A model generated the notes under the pieces. It saw only the letters and a list, made by a program, of their open reading frames with translations. It was not told the DNA's origin and ran no database searches. Shown one piece after another: positions 1 to 4,911 of a DNA stretch of 6,061 nucleotides. Position numbers and translations under genes: made by a program. Source of the stretch: Candidatus Saccharimonadota bacterium (GTDB taxonomy: Bacteria > Patescibacteriota > Saccharimonadia > Saccharimonadales > Saccharimonadaceae); NCBI GenBank assembly GCA_030528815.1, contig JAUMYE010000064.1, positions 1-6,061 on the forward strand. The letters run 5' to 3'. How positions within the stretch are numbered: the first letter of the stretch is position 1; each line of letters begins with the position of its first letter.

Positions 1-294
1 GTTAATCAAAGAGTTAACAAGACCGCTAGCAGCAGTACCAAGTACCAAACCTACTGCAAGGCCAACAACGTTCTGTTCACGGATGAACTTCATGAAGCCA
101 CTTGCGCCACCCTTTAGTTTGTCTGCGCCAGCCTTAGCCAAAGCTAGCGAGCGTTCACGTGCCTTATCTGCACGATCTTCACGGCGACTTTCAGCCTCGA
201 GCTCTTCCTGGAGCTCATCCTGAAGTTCGTCAATGCGATCTAGACGCTTATCTTCTTCCTTTGCAGAATTTTTTTTGACATTTTTCTTAGCCAT
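1..294 (-). CDS. MscL-like large-conductance mechanosensitive channel, N-terminal part (runs off window)
   Basis: Reading minus from the ATG at 294 stays open for 98 codons to the window edge, with no stop. Residues 1-62 are very charged (starts MAKKNVKKNS, then alternating Glu/Lys/Arg with Leu at spaced positions), probably a coiled coil. Residues 67-98 (GFMKFIREQNVVGLAVGLVL, then GTAASGLVNSLIN) resemble the start of MscL: the short amphipathic helix, then TM1 with the Asn-Val-Val and Leu-Ala-Val-Gly pattern and small residues lining the pore. MscL forms a homopentameric inner-membrane channel that opens under osmotic downshock. Ordinary MscL starts almost directly at the amphipathic helix, so the extension of about 65 residues is unusual. 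The start is supported by an SD (GGGAG on minus, 302-306) 7 nt from the ATG. TM2 and the cytoplasmic bundle lie outside the window, so the family call rests on TM1 alone. Confidence 0.65.
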   Translation of the reverse strand, partial: MAKKNVKKNSAKEEDKRLDRIDELQDELQEELEAESRREDRADKARERSLALAKAGADKLKGGASGFMKFIREQNVVGLAVGLVLGTAASGLVNSLIN

Positions 295-330
295 CACTAC
301 TCTCCCGTAAAGCTATTTATTATATCTGTA

Positions 331-358
331 ATTATACCATATTTTGCGCAAAGCACAA
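331..358 (-). promoter_or_regulatory. Promoter of the MscL-like gene
   Basis: On minus, a perfect TATAAT (331-336) is preceded by TGG (337-339), an extended -10. A weak -35 TTGTGC lies at 353-358 with a 16-nt spacer. The predicted start near 324 gives a leader of about 30 nt that carries the SD. A perfect palindrome TTTGCGCAAA (343-352) sits between the boxes and could bind a repressor; that part is speculation. A second TATAAT lies at 319-324. Confidence 0.6.
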
Positions 359-367
359 ACGCGTTCC

Positions 368-1009
368 CTATTCCGTACTCTTTACGTACTCAAGCAGTTC
401 CATTTCGAGCAACTGCTTAAATGAAACAATTTCCCTAGACGATGCACTAATATCACAGTCTTCCATCCAGATTGGCGGATCAAAGGAAATTACTGCATCA
501 AGACCAACGCGACCGCTTAGCTCACGCCACTTTTCCCAGCGCACATCCTCATAGAAGCTATCAATGTCATCATGGGTTGCCCAAATCAAGAACTCCGAAT
601 ATCCCATTTCGGCATTTGTCCACTCAAGAAACTCTGGCTCGAAATACATAATGTCGCCATATTCTTCGGCATCTTTATTCCTACAAATCGCAAACAAACC
701 GCCAAGTACATCTACCGCAACAACCAGAGCGTCCTTCATAATATCACCCTCTGGCAAGTTCTCTAATACAAATACAGACAAGCCATTGTCGCCACTACCG
801 TGACCTAAAATATGAATCCAGTCATCGACAATAATACCGTCCGAATTCATAATTACTTCGTACAAATCTTCGTTCTGACTGCGCTCTATTTTTGCCCATT
901 TAATAATAGTTTCCGAGCGCGGATTCTCGTTCTCGTAAAAGTTTACCTTGCGACCGCTTTCGTTCATGCTGCGCTTAATCGCAATCCAGTCTTCATTATT
1001 CTCATTCAT
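368..1009 (-). CDS. DUF2625 family protein
   Basis: This is a 213-residue soluble protein with no signal peptide or membrane segment. The pattern matches what I know of DUF2625: VDDWIHILGHGSG (61-73), ALVVAVDVLGGLFAI (94-108), GDIMYFEPEFLEWTNAEMGY (118-137), then SEFLIWATHDDIDSFYEDVRWEKW (138-161), FDPPIW (176-181) and a Ser-Ser-Arg near 190-192. In the family these appear as a [V/I]DxGWxRILGSG-like segment, a GGFFAxN-like segment, an FxPDxLEWEDLxxGYSxF-like segment and a FYxxLRWxGW-like segment. The molecular function is unknown. The protein is acidic and rich in Trp and aromatic residues. It starts at the ATG at 1009 and ends in TAG. No SD is visible upstream (AAAAATAAG before the ATG), so a leaderless or near-leaderless start is possible; Met15 is an alternative. 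It follows argS on the same strand but is separated from it by a strong terminator. Confidence 0.8.
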   Translation of the reverse strand: MNENNEDWIAIKRSMNESGRKVNFYENENPRSETIIKWAKIERSQNEDLYEVIMNSDGIIVDDWIHILGHGSGDNGLSVFVLENLPEGDIMKDALVVAVDVLGGLFAICRNKDAEEYGDIMYFEPEFLEWTNAEMGYSEFLIWATHDDIDSFYEDVRWEKWRELSGRVGLDAVISFDPPIWMEDCDISASSREIVSFKQLLEMELLEYVKSTE

Positions 1010-1018
1010 CTTATTTTT

Positions 1019-1027
1019 AGTTTAACA
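1019..1027 (-). promoter_or_regulatory. Possible extended -10 of the DUF2625 gene
   Basis: On minus, TGT followed by TAAACT (4 of 6 matches to the -10) lies 9 nt before the ATG at 1009, immediately behind the T-tract of the argS terminator. It would give an mRNA with almost no leader. No -35 is seen, since that position falls in the terminator stem. It is weak and supported only by the same layout at argS and the phosphoesterase gene; readthrough from argS is the alternative. Confidence 0.25.
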
Positions 1028-1052
1028 AAAAAGCGGAGCTTTCGCCCCGCTT
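1027..1052 (-). terminator. Intrinsic terminator of argS
   Basis: On minus, a 9-bp stem AAGCGGGGC / GCTCCGCTT (one G-T pair) closed by a GAAA tetraloop is followed by a T run (plus-strand A at 1027-1032). It begins 6 nt after the argS stop codon. This is a textbook Rho-independent terminator with a GNRA loop. Confidence 0.92.
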
Positions 1053-1058
1053 ATGCTT

Positions 1059-2741
1059 TTACATCTTTTCTGGAATCTCTACGCCTAGAAGGTCAAGCGC
1101 CTTGGCAAGTACATAATCTGCTTTCTCGACTAGCCACAAACGTGCAGAACGTTCCTTATCCTCTGCCTGGATAATTGGCGTCTTTTCGTAATAGCGGTTA
1201 AGAATCTGAGCAAGCCCAAAGCAGTAGCCGGCAATCTTGTGAAGCTCTAGCTTCTCTACGATACTCGAAACTAGTTCTGGGAATTTATTTAGACAAATCA
1301 GCAATTCCTTTTCTGCCTCGAAATCATAATCAGAAAAGTCAACTCGTACAAAATCTTTATTCTTTTCAAGAATCCTTCTTAGACGCACATCGGCGTACTG
1401 GCAGAATGGGCCAGAAAAACCAGTAAGCGCAAAAATCTTGTTTGGATCATAAAGAATGCCAGTCTTTCTATCAGCCACAAAGTCGCTAAACTTAATCGCG
1501 CCAGTAGCAATCTTTCTAATATCTTCGTCGCTTAGCTCGCTACCAGAGAAATTCTCGCGTACTCTTGCTTCTGCGTCGTCAAGCATCGCCTCGAGCAGTA
1601 CTACACCCTTACGGCTAGACATCTTCTCGCGCTTACCTTCCTCGGTAACCTGGTCAATCGTTCCAAACCATAGATGGAAGTTTTCCTGTGGCACACCAAG
1701 CTTCTTGCCCATGGCAAATAATTGTTCAAAATAAAACTTCTGCTCTGCGCCAACACAATAGACAACCAAATCTGGCTTGTAATTTTCTGCCCTATAGAAC
1801 ATACAGGCAAGATCCGTCGTTGCATAAAGCGCTGTACCATTACTCTTTAGAACAAGCATTGGAATATCAATACCAAACTCATCCAAGCGACAAATCACCG
1901 AACCATCATCATTCTGCTCGAACTTACCCTCTGCCAAATATTTTTGAACAAGTGCTTTGCCTGGCTCTGCATAAAAACTTTCACCAAGCTCCAAATCAGT
2001 ACTGATAGCCATGCGCTTCATGACATCATGAATATGATTCAAAGAAATCGTATTAAAATGCTCGGAATATTTAACCGCTTCAGGATCTTTGGCTTCGAGC
2101 TTCTTGAGCCATTCCTGAACTTCATCAGCAAGCTCGTGCTTCTCTTCGGCAGCTTCGTCCTTCAAAGCCTTCTTGGTATCAATATAAATCTGGCCAAGAT
2201 CATAAATCGTAACATCATCGAGGCTCTTGCCACTTCTTAGAAAACCAACAACCCAAACACCAAAAGGCGTACCAGTATCGCCAAGATGGTTATCCGTGAC
2301 AACCTTCCAGCCATTAGCTTCGAGCAATTTCTTTGTTGCCCAACCCTGAGTGCCCGGGCGCAAGTGGCCAACCGAATAAGGTTTTGCCATGTTTGTGCTT
2401 GGGAATTCTACGATAGCAGTCTTTCCCTTACCACTTTCGTTACAACCATAATTCTCATTAAATTCGTTCGCAAGTTTCTCTTGTAGCTTCTTTGAAGAGA
2501 TTTCTACGTTAATAAAGCCAGGGCCAGCCACGGTAAAAGTATAATCGTCGCCAAGCTTTGCAATAATTTCCTCGGCGATTTGACGCGGATTTTTCTGAGC
2601 ACGCTTAGCAATACGCATTGCTACGTTCGTGGAATAATCACCTGCAATATCCGCAGGAACCTCTGAAAACTCAACGGCAGTTTCGTCGATATCATACAGA
2701 GATTTAATTGCTTCTGTAATCTGCGTCTTTAGTTTATCCAT
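1059..2741 (-). CDS. argS: Arginyl-tRNA synthetase (class I)
   Basis: A cytoplasmic 560-residue ArgRS, near the usual 550-590, that attaches arginine to tRNA-Arg using ATP. The N-terminal Add-1 domain (about 1-90) recognises the tRNA elbow. The Rossmann catalytic domain has AKPYSVGHLRPG (119-130) at the HIGH site, NHLGDTGTPFG (151-161), KSNGTALYATTDLA (299-312), YCVGAEQ (328-334) and the KMSKS-type loop KMSSRKG (373-379). The C-terminal DALR anticodon-binding domain includes FSGPFCQYADVRLRRIL (442-458), LAQILNRYYEKTPI (510-523) and the ending LLGVEIPEKM. One oddity is Ser123-Val-Gly-His126 where most bacterial ArgRS have His-Val-Gly-His. The ATG at 2741 is the first in-frame Met and gives a complete N-terminus. 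No SD lies at proper spacing, but an extended -10 lies 6 nt upstream, so the mRNA is probably leaderless. The gene ends in TAA just before its terminator. Confidence 0.97.
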   Translation of the reverse strand: MDKLKTQITEAIKSLYDIDETAVEFSEVPADIAGDYSTNVAMRIAKRAQKNPRQIAEEIIAKLGDDYTFTVAGPGFINVEISSKKLQEKLANEFNENYGCNESGKGKTAIVEFPSTNMAKPYSVGHLRPGTQGWATKKLLEANGWKVVTDNHLGDTGTPFGVWVVGFLRSGKSLDDVTIYDLGQIYIDTKKALKDEAAEEKHELADEVQEWLKKLEAKDPEAVKYSEHFNTISLNHIHDVMKRMAISTDLELGESFYAEPGKALVQKYLAEGKFEQNDDGSVICRLDEFGIDIPMLVLKSNGTALYATTDLACMFYRAENYKPDLVVYCVGAEQKFYFEQLFAMGKKLGVPQENFHLWFGTIDQVTEEGKREKMSSRKGVVLLEAMLDDAEARVRENFSGSELSDEDIRKIATGAIKFSDFVADRKTGILYDPNKIFALTGFSGPFCQYADVRLRRILEKNKDFVRVDFSDYDFEAEKELLICLNKFPELVSSIVEKLELHKIAGYCFGLAQILNRYYEKTPIIQAEDKERSARLWLVEKADYVLAKALDLLGVEIPEKM

Positions 2742-2929
2742 AAGATAATTTTATCATAATTCCCCTCAATAAGACCATCATTTGCAAAATTATCAAACTT
2801 ATGATATAAATATATTGTCGCCTGTTCACGGGTGTCTACATTTCTAGACATTAGGCGACGTTGTCTCCTTTCTTTTGTTCTAGACATGTTCTTTTGTTTT
2901 GTTTTGAGGACGGCGGATCTGCCGTCCAT
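2729..2929 (-). CDS. Doubtful 66-aa Arg-rich ORF overlapping the argS start
   Basis: I do not recognise this protein. It has no membrane segment. Residues 15-34 are rich in Arg (MSRTKERRQRRLMSRNVDTR, with AGA, AGG, CGT and CGC codons), and the tail is rich in aromatic and Asn/Asp/Ile residues. In its favour, an SD-like GGGAG lies 7 nt before the ATG at 2929, and its stop overlaps the first 13 nt of argS, an arrangement that would fit an arginine-sensing leader peptide. Against it, it lies almost wholly antisense to a well-formed plus-strand small RNA locus with its own promoter and terminator. Its first codons after the ATG fall in that terminator's hairpin, and argS appears to have its own leaderless promoter inside the ORF's last codons. 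The AT-rich tail composition is what a chance ORF there would give. Confidence 0.27.
   Translation of the reverse strand: MDGRSAVLKTKQKNMSRTKERRQRRLMSRNVDTREQATIYLYHKFDNFANDGLIEGNYDKIILWIN
2748..2756 (-). promoter_or_regulatory. Extended -10 promoter of argS (leaderless)
   Basis: On minus, TGA followed by TAAAAT (5 of 6 matches) ends 6 nt before the argS ATG, so the usual +1 distance of 7 nt falls on the A of the start codon. No recognisable -35 lies 16-18 nt upstream, as tolerated by TGn-type promoters. It explains the lack of an SD for argS. Confidence 0.5.
2782..2810 (+). promoter_or_regulatory. Promoter of small RNA 1
   Basis: TTGCAA (2782-2787) and TATAAA (2805-2810) are separated by exactly 17 nt, with TGA directly before the -10. 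The predicted start at 2817 is the first base of the stem GTCGCC/GGCGAC. The promoter at 2950-2978 has the same -35, spacer length and TGA extension. Confidence 0.65.
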
Positions 2930-2934
2930 TTTTT
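2817..2934 (+). ncRNA. Candidate small RNA 1 (about 118 nt), family unknown
   Basis: It lies between argS and pyrG on the strand opposite to both. The RNA would begin with GTCGCC (2817-2822), which pairs with GGCGAC (2854-2859). Inside is a hairpin TGTCTA (2833-2838) / TAGACA (2845-2850) with loop CATTTC. A mostly unpaired pyrimidine tract follows (2861-2907), containing TCTCCTTTCTTTT (2864-2876), which is complementary to SD-type sequences (AAGGAGA). It ends in a GC-rich terminator hairpin and six T. TTCTAGACAT occurs twice (2842-2851 and 2878-2887), so TGTCTA has two possible partners. A promoter, a structured 5' domain, a CU-rich single-stranded region and a terminator make a plausible trans-acting sRNA. 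I cannot match it to tmRNA, SRP RNA, 6S or RNase P. It overlaps the doubtful minus-strand ORF. The function as a regulator is inference. Confidence 0.6.
2908..2934 (+). terminator. Intrinsic terminator of small RNA 1
   Basis: Stem GGACGGC (2908-2914) / GCCGTCC (2921-2927), loop GGATCT, then A and six T (2929-2934). No T run follows the hairpin on the minus strand (TCAAAACAAAAC), so it points right. No plus-strand protein gene precedes it. Confidence 0.8.
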
Positions 2935-2949
2935 ATCTCCCGCTTCGTC

Positions 2950-2978
2950 TTGCAATAATCTCATTTTTCTGATATAAT
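2950..2978 (+). promoter_or_regulatory. Promoter of small RNA 2
   Basis: TTGCAA (2950-2955), a 17-nt spacer ending in TGA, and a perfect TATAAT (2973-2978). It begins 16 nt after the terminator of small RNA 1. Predicted start 2984-2985. It is the strongest promoter match in the window. Confidence 0.75.
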
Positions 2979-2983
2979 ATGGC

Positions 2984-3164
2984 GAACGTTTGCACGGTTA
3001 CCCATTACTACGCAAACGAATTTGTTCCTTTGCCATTGGGAACATACACGGCGGATTACCCGCCAATCTCCAATCATTGTTGCCTGAGGCGACTTCTCTC
3101 TTCCGCCTCAGGCGGCAACGTTCTACTATCTATCGGGCAGCCCAAACGGACTGCCCACTTTTTT
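2984..3164 (+). ncRNA. Candidate structured small RNA 2 (about 181 nt), family unknown
   Basis: Predicted elements, 5' to 3': GAACGTT (2984-2990) pairs with AACGTTC (3117-3123), closing the body. Within it lie TGTTCC (3023-3028) / GGAACA (3039-3044), GGCGG (3050-3054) / CCGCC (3060-3064) with loop ATTAC, and a 10-bp hairpin GCCTGAGGCG (3082-3091) / CGCCTCAGGC (3104-3113) with the pyrimidine loop ACTTCTCTCTTC. A competing 5' hairpin CGTTTGC (2987-2993) / GCAAACG (3012-3018) uses the same bases as the closing stem, so two folds exclude each other. A terminator ends the RNA. The only gene immediately downstream, pyrG, points the other way, so this is not a leader or riboswitch for it. The length fits 6S RNA, but the branched fold does not look like the 6S rod. 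There is no tRNA-like end (tmRNA) and no SRP GGAA/AGCAGCC core. A 74-codon ORF crosses it, but the hairpins explain the sequence better. Confidence 0.68.
3135..3164 (+). terminator. Intrinsic terminator of small RNA 2
   Basis: GGGCAG (3135-3140) pairs with CTGCCC (3151-3156), with CC/GG pairs inside after one mismatch and an AAAC loop. AC and six T (3159-3164) follow. It faces right, towards the pyrG terminator 8 nt further on. Confidence 0.85.
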
Positions 3165-3171
3165 GCCCAAC

Positions 3172-3198
3172 AAAATACCGCCCAGATAGGCGGTATTT
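3172..3198 (-). terminator. Intrinsic terminator of pyrG
   Basis: A perfect 10-bp stem AAATACCGCC (3173-3182) / GGCGGTATTT (3189-3198), 7 nt beyond the pyrG stop, followed on minus by TTTT then GTTG. On plus the hairpin is followed by TTTATTAG, so it may also back up the terminator of small RNA 2. The two terminators keep convergent transcripts apart. Confidence 0.8.
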
Positions 3199-3205
3199 AT
3201 TAGTC

Positions 3206-4798
3206 TTATTTCTTTGCTGCCTTAATCAAGCCTTCAAATAGTGGATGAGCACGATATGGCCTGCTTCTATATTCTGGATGACCCTGAGTTGCTACAAAGT
3301 AGTCACATTTTGGAGCCTCAATAAACTCTACCAAAGAACCGTCTGGGCTTGTACCGGAAATCTTCAAACCACCTTTTTCGATCTCCTTGATGAAAGCCTG
3401 ATTCACTTCATAGCGGTGGCGATGACGTTCTACGACATCTGTTGTACCATAAATCTCTGCCATCTTGGAGCCCTTAACGAGTTTAGCAGGATAGTTACCT
3501 AGGCGCATTGTGCCGCCAGTACTTTCCTTGCCCTCTTGGCCTTCCATAATATAGACAACATTTTCGCCTTCTTCGGCACCGAACTCTTCAGAATTTGCCT
3601 TCTTGATACCGCCAATACGAGCAGCCGCAATGACAGCACACTGCATGCCAAGGCAAAGACCAAGATATGGCTTGTTATTCTTCAAACAATACGTAGCAGC
3701 AGCAATCTTGCCCTCTACACCACGAACACCAAAACCACCAGGAACAACAATACCATCGACGGCTTCGAAGTCGGATTCTTTTGCTTCTTCAGCATTAATC
3801 CAAACCGTCTTTAGCTTTACGCCAACCTTCCAAGCAGCAGCCTTTAGAGCCTCAGTAACAGAAAGATATGTGTCAGTATTATCTACATACTTTGCAACAA
3901 GACCAATCTTTACCTCTTCTTTTGGATCGGATTCAATAGCCGTAACGAGCTTTTCCCACTCGCTCATATCTGGTTCGCCATGATCAATAAAACGTTCTAG
4001 TGGAGCAAGCACGCCACCACGAACAGCATTTAGGGGAACTTCATAAACACTCTTCGCATCTGGCATTAGAACAACAGCATCTTCGCTAACGCCGCAGAAC
4101 GTAGCTAGCTTTGCCGCGATATGCGGAGCATCAGGTGTCTCACTAACATCCATACGAGCAACTACCATATCCGGCACGATACCGAATTCACGAAGATCAC
4201 GAAGCGAATTCTGAGCTGGCTTTGTCTTAAACTCCTGAGAAGTTGCAAGCCAAGGCACGAAACAAACATGGACATAGAGACAATTCTCACGGCCAACCTT
4301 TGTCGAAAATTCGCGGATAGCTTCAATAAAATGTAAACCCTCAATATCGCCAACCGTACCGCCGATCTCTACGATATGGACATCAGAATCAAAATGCTCT
4401 GTGTTATCAATGAAAGTCTTCTGAATCAAGCTAGTGACATGAGGAACGAGCTGAACGGTTTTGCCGCCAAATTTGCCAGAGCGCTCAGCATCGATAAGAG
4501 TTTTGTAAAGCTTACCGGAGGTCCAGATAGAATCACCGGTCATTTCTTCGTCTAGGAAGCGTTCGTAGTGACCAAGATCCAAATCCGTCTCGTCGCCATC
4601 CTGCGTAACATAGCATTCGCCATGCTCGCGTGGGTTAAGAAGACCTGCATCGACGTTAAAATAAGGATCACATTTCTGCATCGACACCTTAAGACCCTTG
4701 GCCTTTAAAATAGCGCCGATACTTGCGGCCATAATGCCTTTACCGACGCCTGAGATAACTCCACCAGTTACAAAGATATACTTAGTTTTGTTTTTCAT
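3206..4798 (-). CDS. pyrG: CTP synthase (glutamine-hydrolysing)
   Basis: A 530-residue cytoplasmic enzyme making CTP from UTP, ATP and glutamine-derived ammonia, the last step of pyrimidine nucleotide synthesis. The synthetase domain (1-about 275) has the P-loop-like GGVISGVGKG (12-21), KCDPYFNVDAG (42-52), DETDLDLGHYERF (69-81), EIGGTVGDIEG (144-154) and KTKPAQNS (191-198). The glutamine amidotransferase domain (about 295-530) has the oxyanion segment PGGFGVRG (353-360), nucleophile Cys382 in GLCLGMQ, MRLGNYP (431-437), ERHRHRYEVN (457-466) and His507/Glu509 in QGHPE. Variants: GLLNPREHGE (52-61) where most bacteria have GTMSPFQHGE, and Gly506 where Phe is usual. The start is the ATG at 4798, giving the standard beginning KYIFVTGG, with SD-like sequence just upstream. 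A frame extension to a TTG at 4840 would read through that SD. The gene ends in TAA. Confidence 0.97.
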   Translation of the reverse strand: MKNKTKYIFVTGGVISGVGKGIMAASIGAILKAKGLKVSMQKCDPYFNVDAGLLNPREHGECYVTQDGDETDLDLGHYERFLDEEMTGDSIWTSGKLYKTLIDAERSGKFGGKTVQLVPHVTSLIQKTFIDNTEHFDSDVHIVEIGGTVGDIEGLHFIEAIREFSTKVGRENCLYVHVCFVPWLATSQEFKTKPAQNSLRDLREFGIVPDMVVARMDVSETPDAPHIAAKLATFCGVSEDAVVLMPDAKSVYEVPLNAVRGGVLAPLERFIDHGEPDMSEWEKLVTAIESDPKEEVKIGLVAKYVDNTDTYLSVTEALKAAAWKVGVKLKTVWINAEEAKESDFEAVDGIVVPGGFGVRGVEGKIAAATYCLKNNKPYLGLCLGMQCAVIAAARIGGIKKANSEEFGAEEGENVVYIMEGQEGKESTGGTMRLGNYPAKLVKGSKMAEIYGTTDVVERHRHRYEVNQAFIKEIEKGGLKISGTSPDGSLVEFIEAPKCDYFVATQGHPEYRSRPYRAHPLFEGLIKAAKK

Positions 4799-4802
4799 GG
4801 CG

Positions 4803-4818
4803 CCTTCTTTTCCTCCTC
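4803..4818 (-). promoter_or_regulatory. Ribosome-binding region fixing the pyrG start
   Basis: On minus, GAGGAGG (4812-4818) lies 13 nt before the ATG and GAAGG (4803-4807) lies 4 nt before it. The strong motif is somewhat far away and the weaker one close, so either could serve. Both lie inside the longer TTG-started frame, which argues against the longer start. Confidence 0.65.
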
Positions 4819-4893
4819 GATGCACTGAAATTTTAATCAATAATACTCTTTAAGGATAAAGCATTTTATCTATAAGCGCAAATCAAAAAGACG

Positions 4894-4902
4894 ATTTTAT
4901 CA
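4894..4902 (-). promoter_or_regulatory. Extended -10 promoter of pyrG
   Basis: On minus, TGA followed by TAAAAT (5 of 6 matches), with no clear -35. The predicted start near 4887 gives a leader of about 89 nt. The leader holds a small hairpin GATAAA/TTTATC with a 4-nt loop (4855-4870) and the SD. No run of G or C at the start suggests the reiterative-transcription control known for Bacillus pyrG. An alternative is TTGCGC-N17-TATCCT further downstream. Confidence 0.45.
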
Positions 4903-4911
4903 TGCTAAAAT
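4903..4911 (+). promoter_or_regulatory. Extended -10 promoter of the metallophosphoesterase gene
   Basis: TGC followed by TAAAAT (5 of 6 matches), whose last two bases overlap the first ATG (4910). The expected start near 4918 coincides with the second ATG (4919), suggesting a leaderless mRNA and a start at Met4. It directly abuts the pyrG extended -10 on the other strand. Confidence 0.45.

Noticed and set aside
812..1174. 120-codon plus-strand ORF and other open frames opposite argS, pyrG and the phosphoesterase
   Set aside because: They are antisense or out-of-frame shadows of recognised genes, and they show no SD or family motif.
2742..2940. T-box riboswitch controlling argS
   Set aside because: I looked on minus for the T-box core (AGGGTGGnACCGCG-like) and an antiterminator/terminator pair before argS and found neither.
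2984..3164. 6S RNA identity for small RNA 2
   Set aside because: The length fits, but I see a branched set of hairpins, not a long rod with one central bubble. A covariance search would settle it.
2979..3203. Plus-strand 74-codon ORF (MANVCTVTHYY...)
   Set aside because: It starts at the promoter -10, has no SD and runs through several hairpins and a terminator. The RNA gene reading explains the sequence better.
4799..4840. Longer pyrG start at a TTG
   Set aside because: It adds 14 residues not typical of CTP synthase, and the SD-like motifs lie inside the extension.
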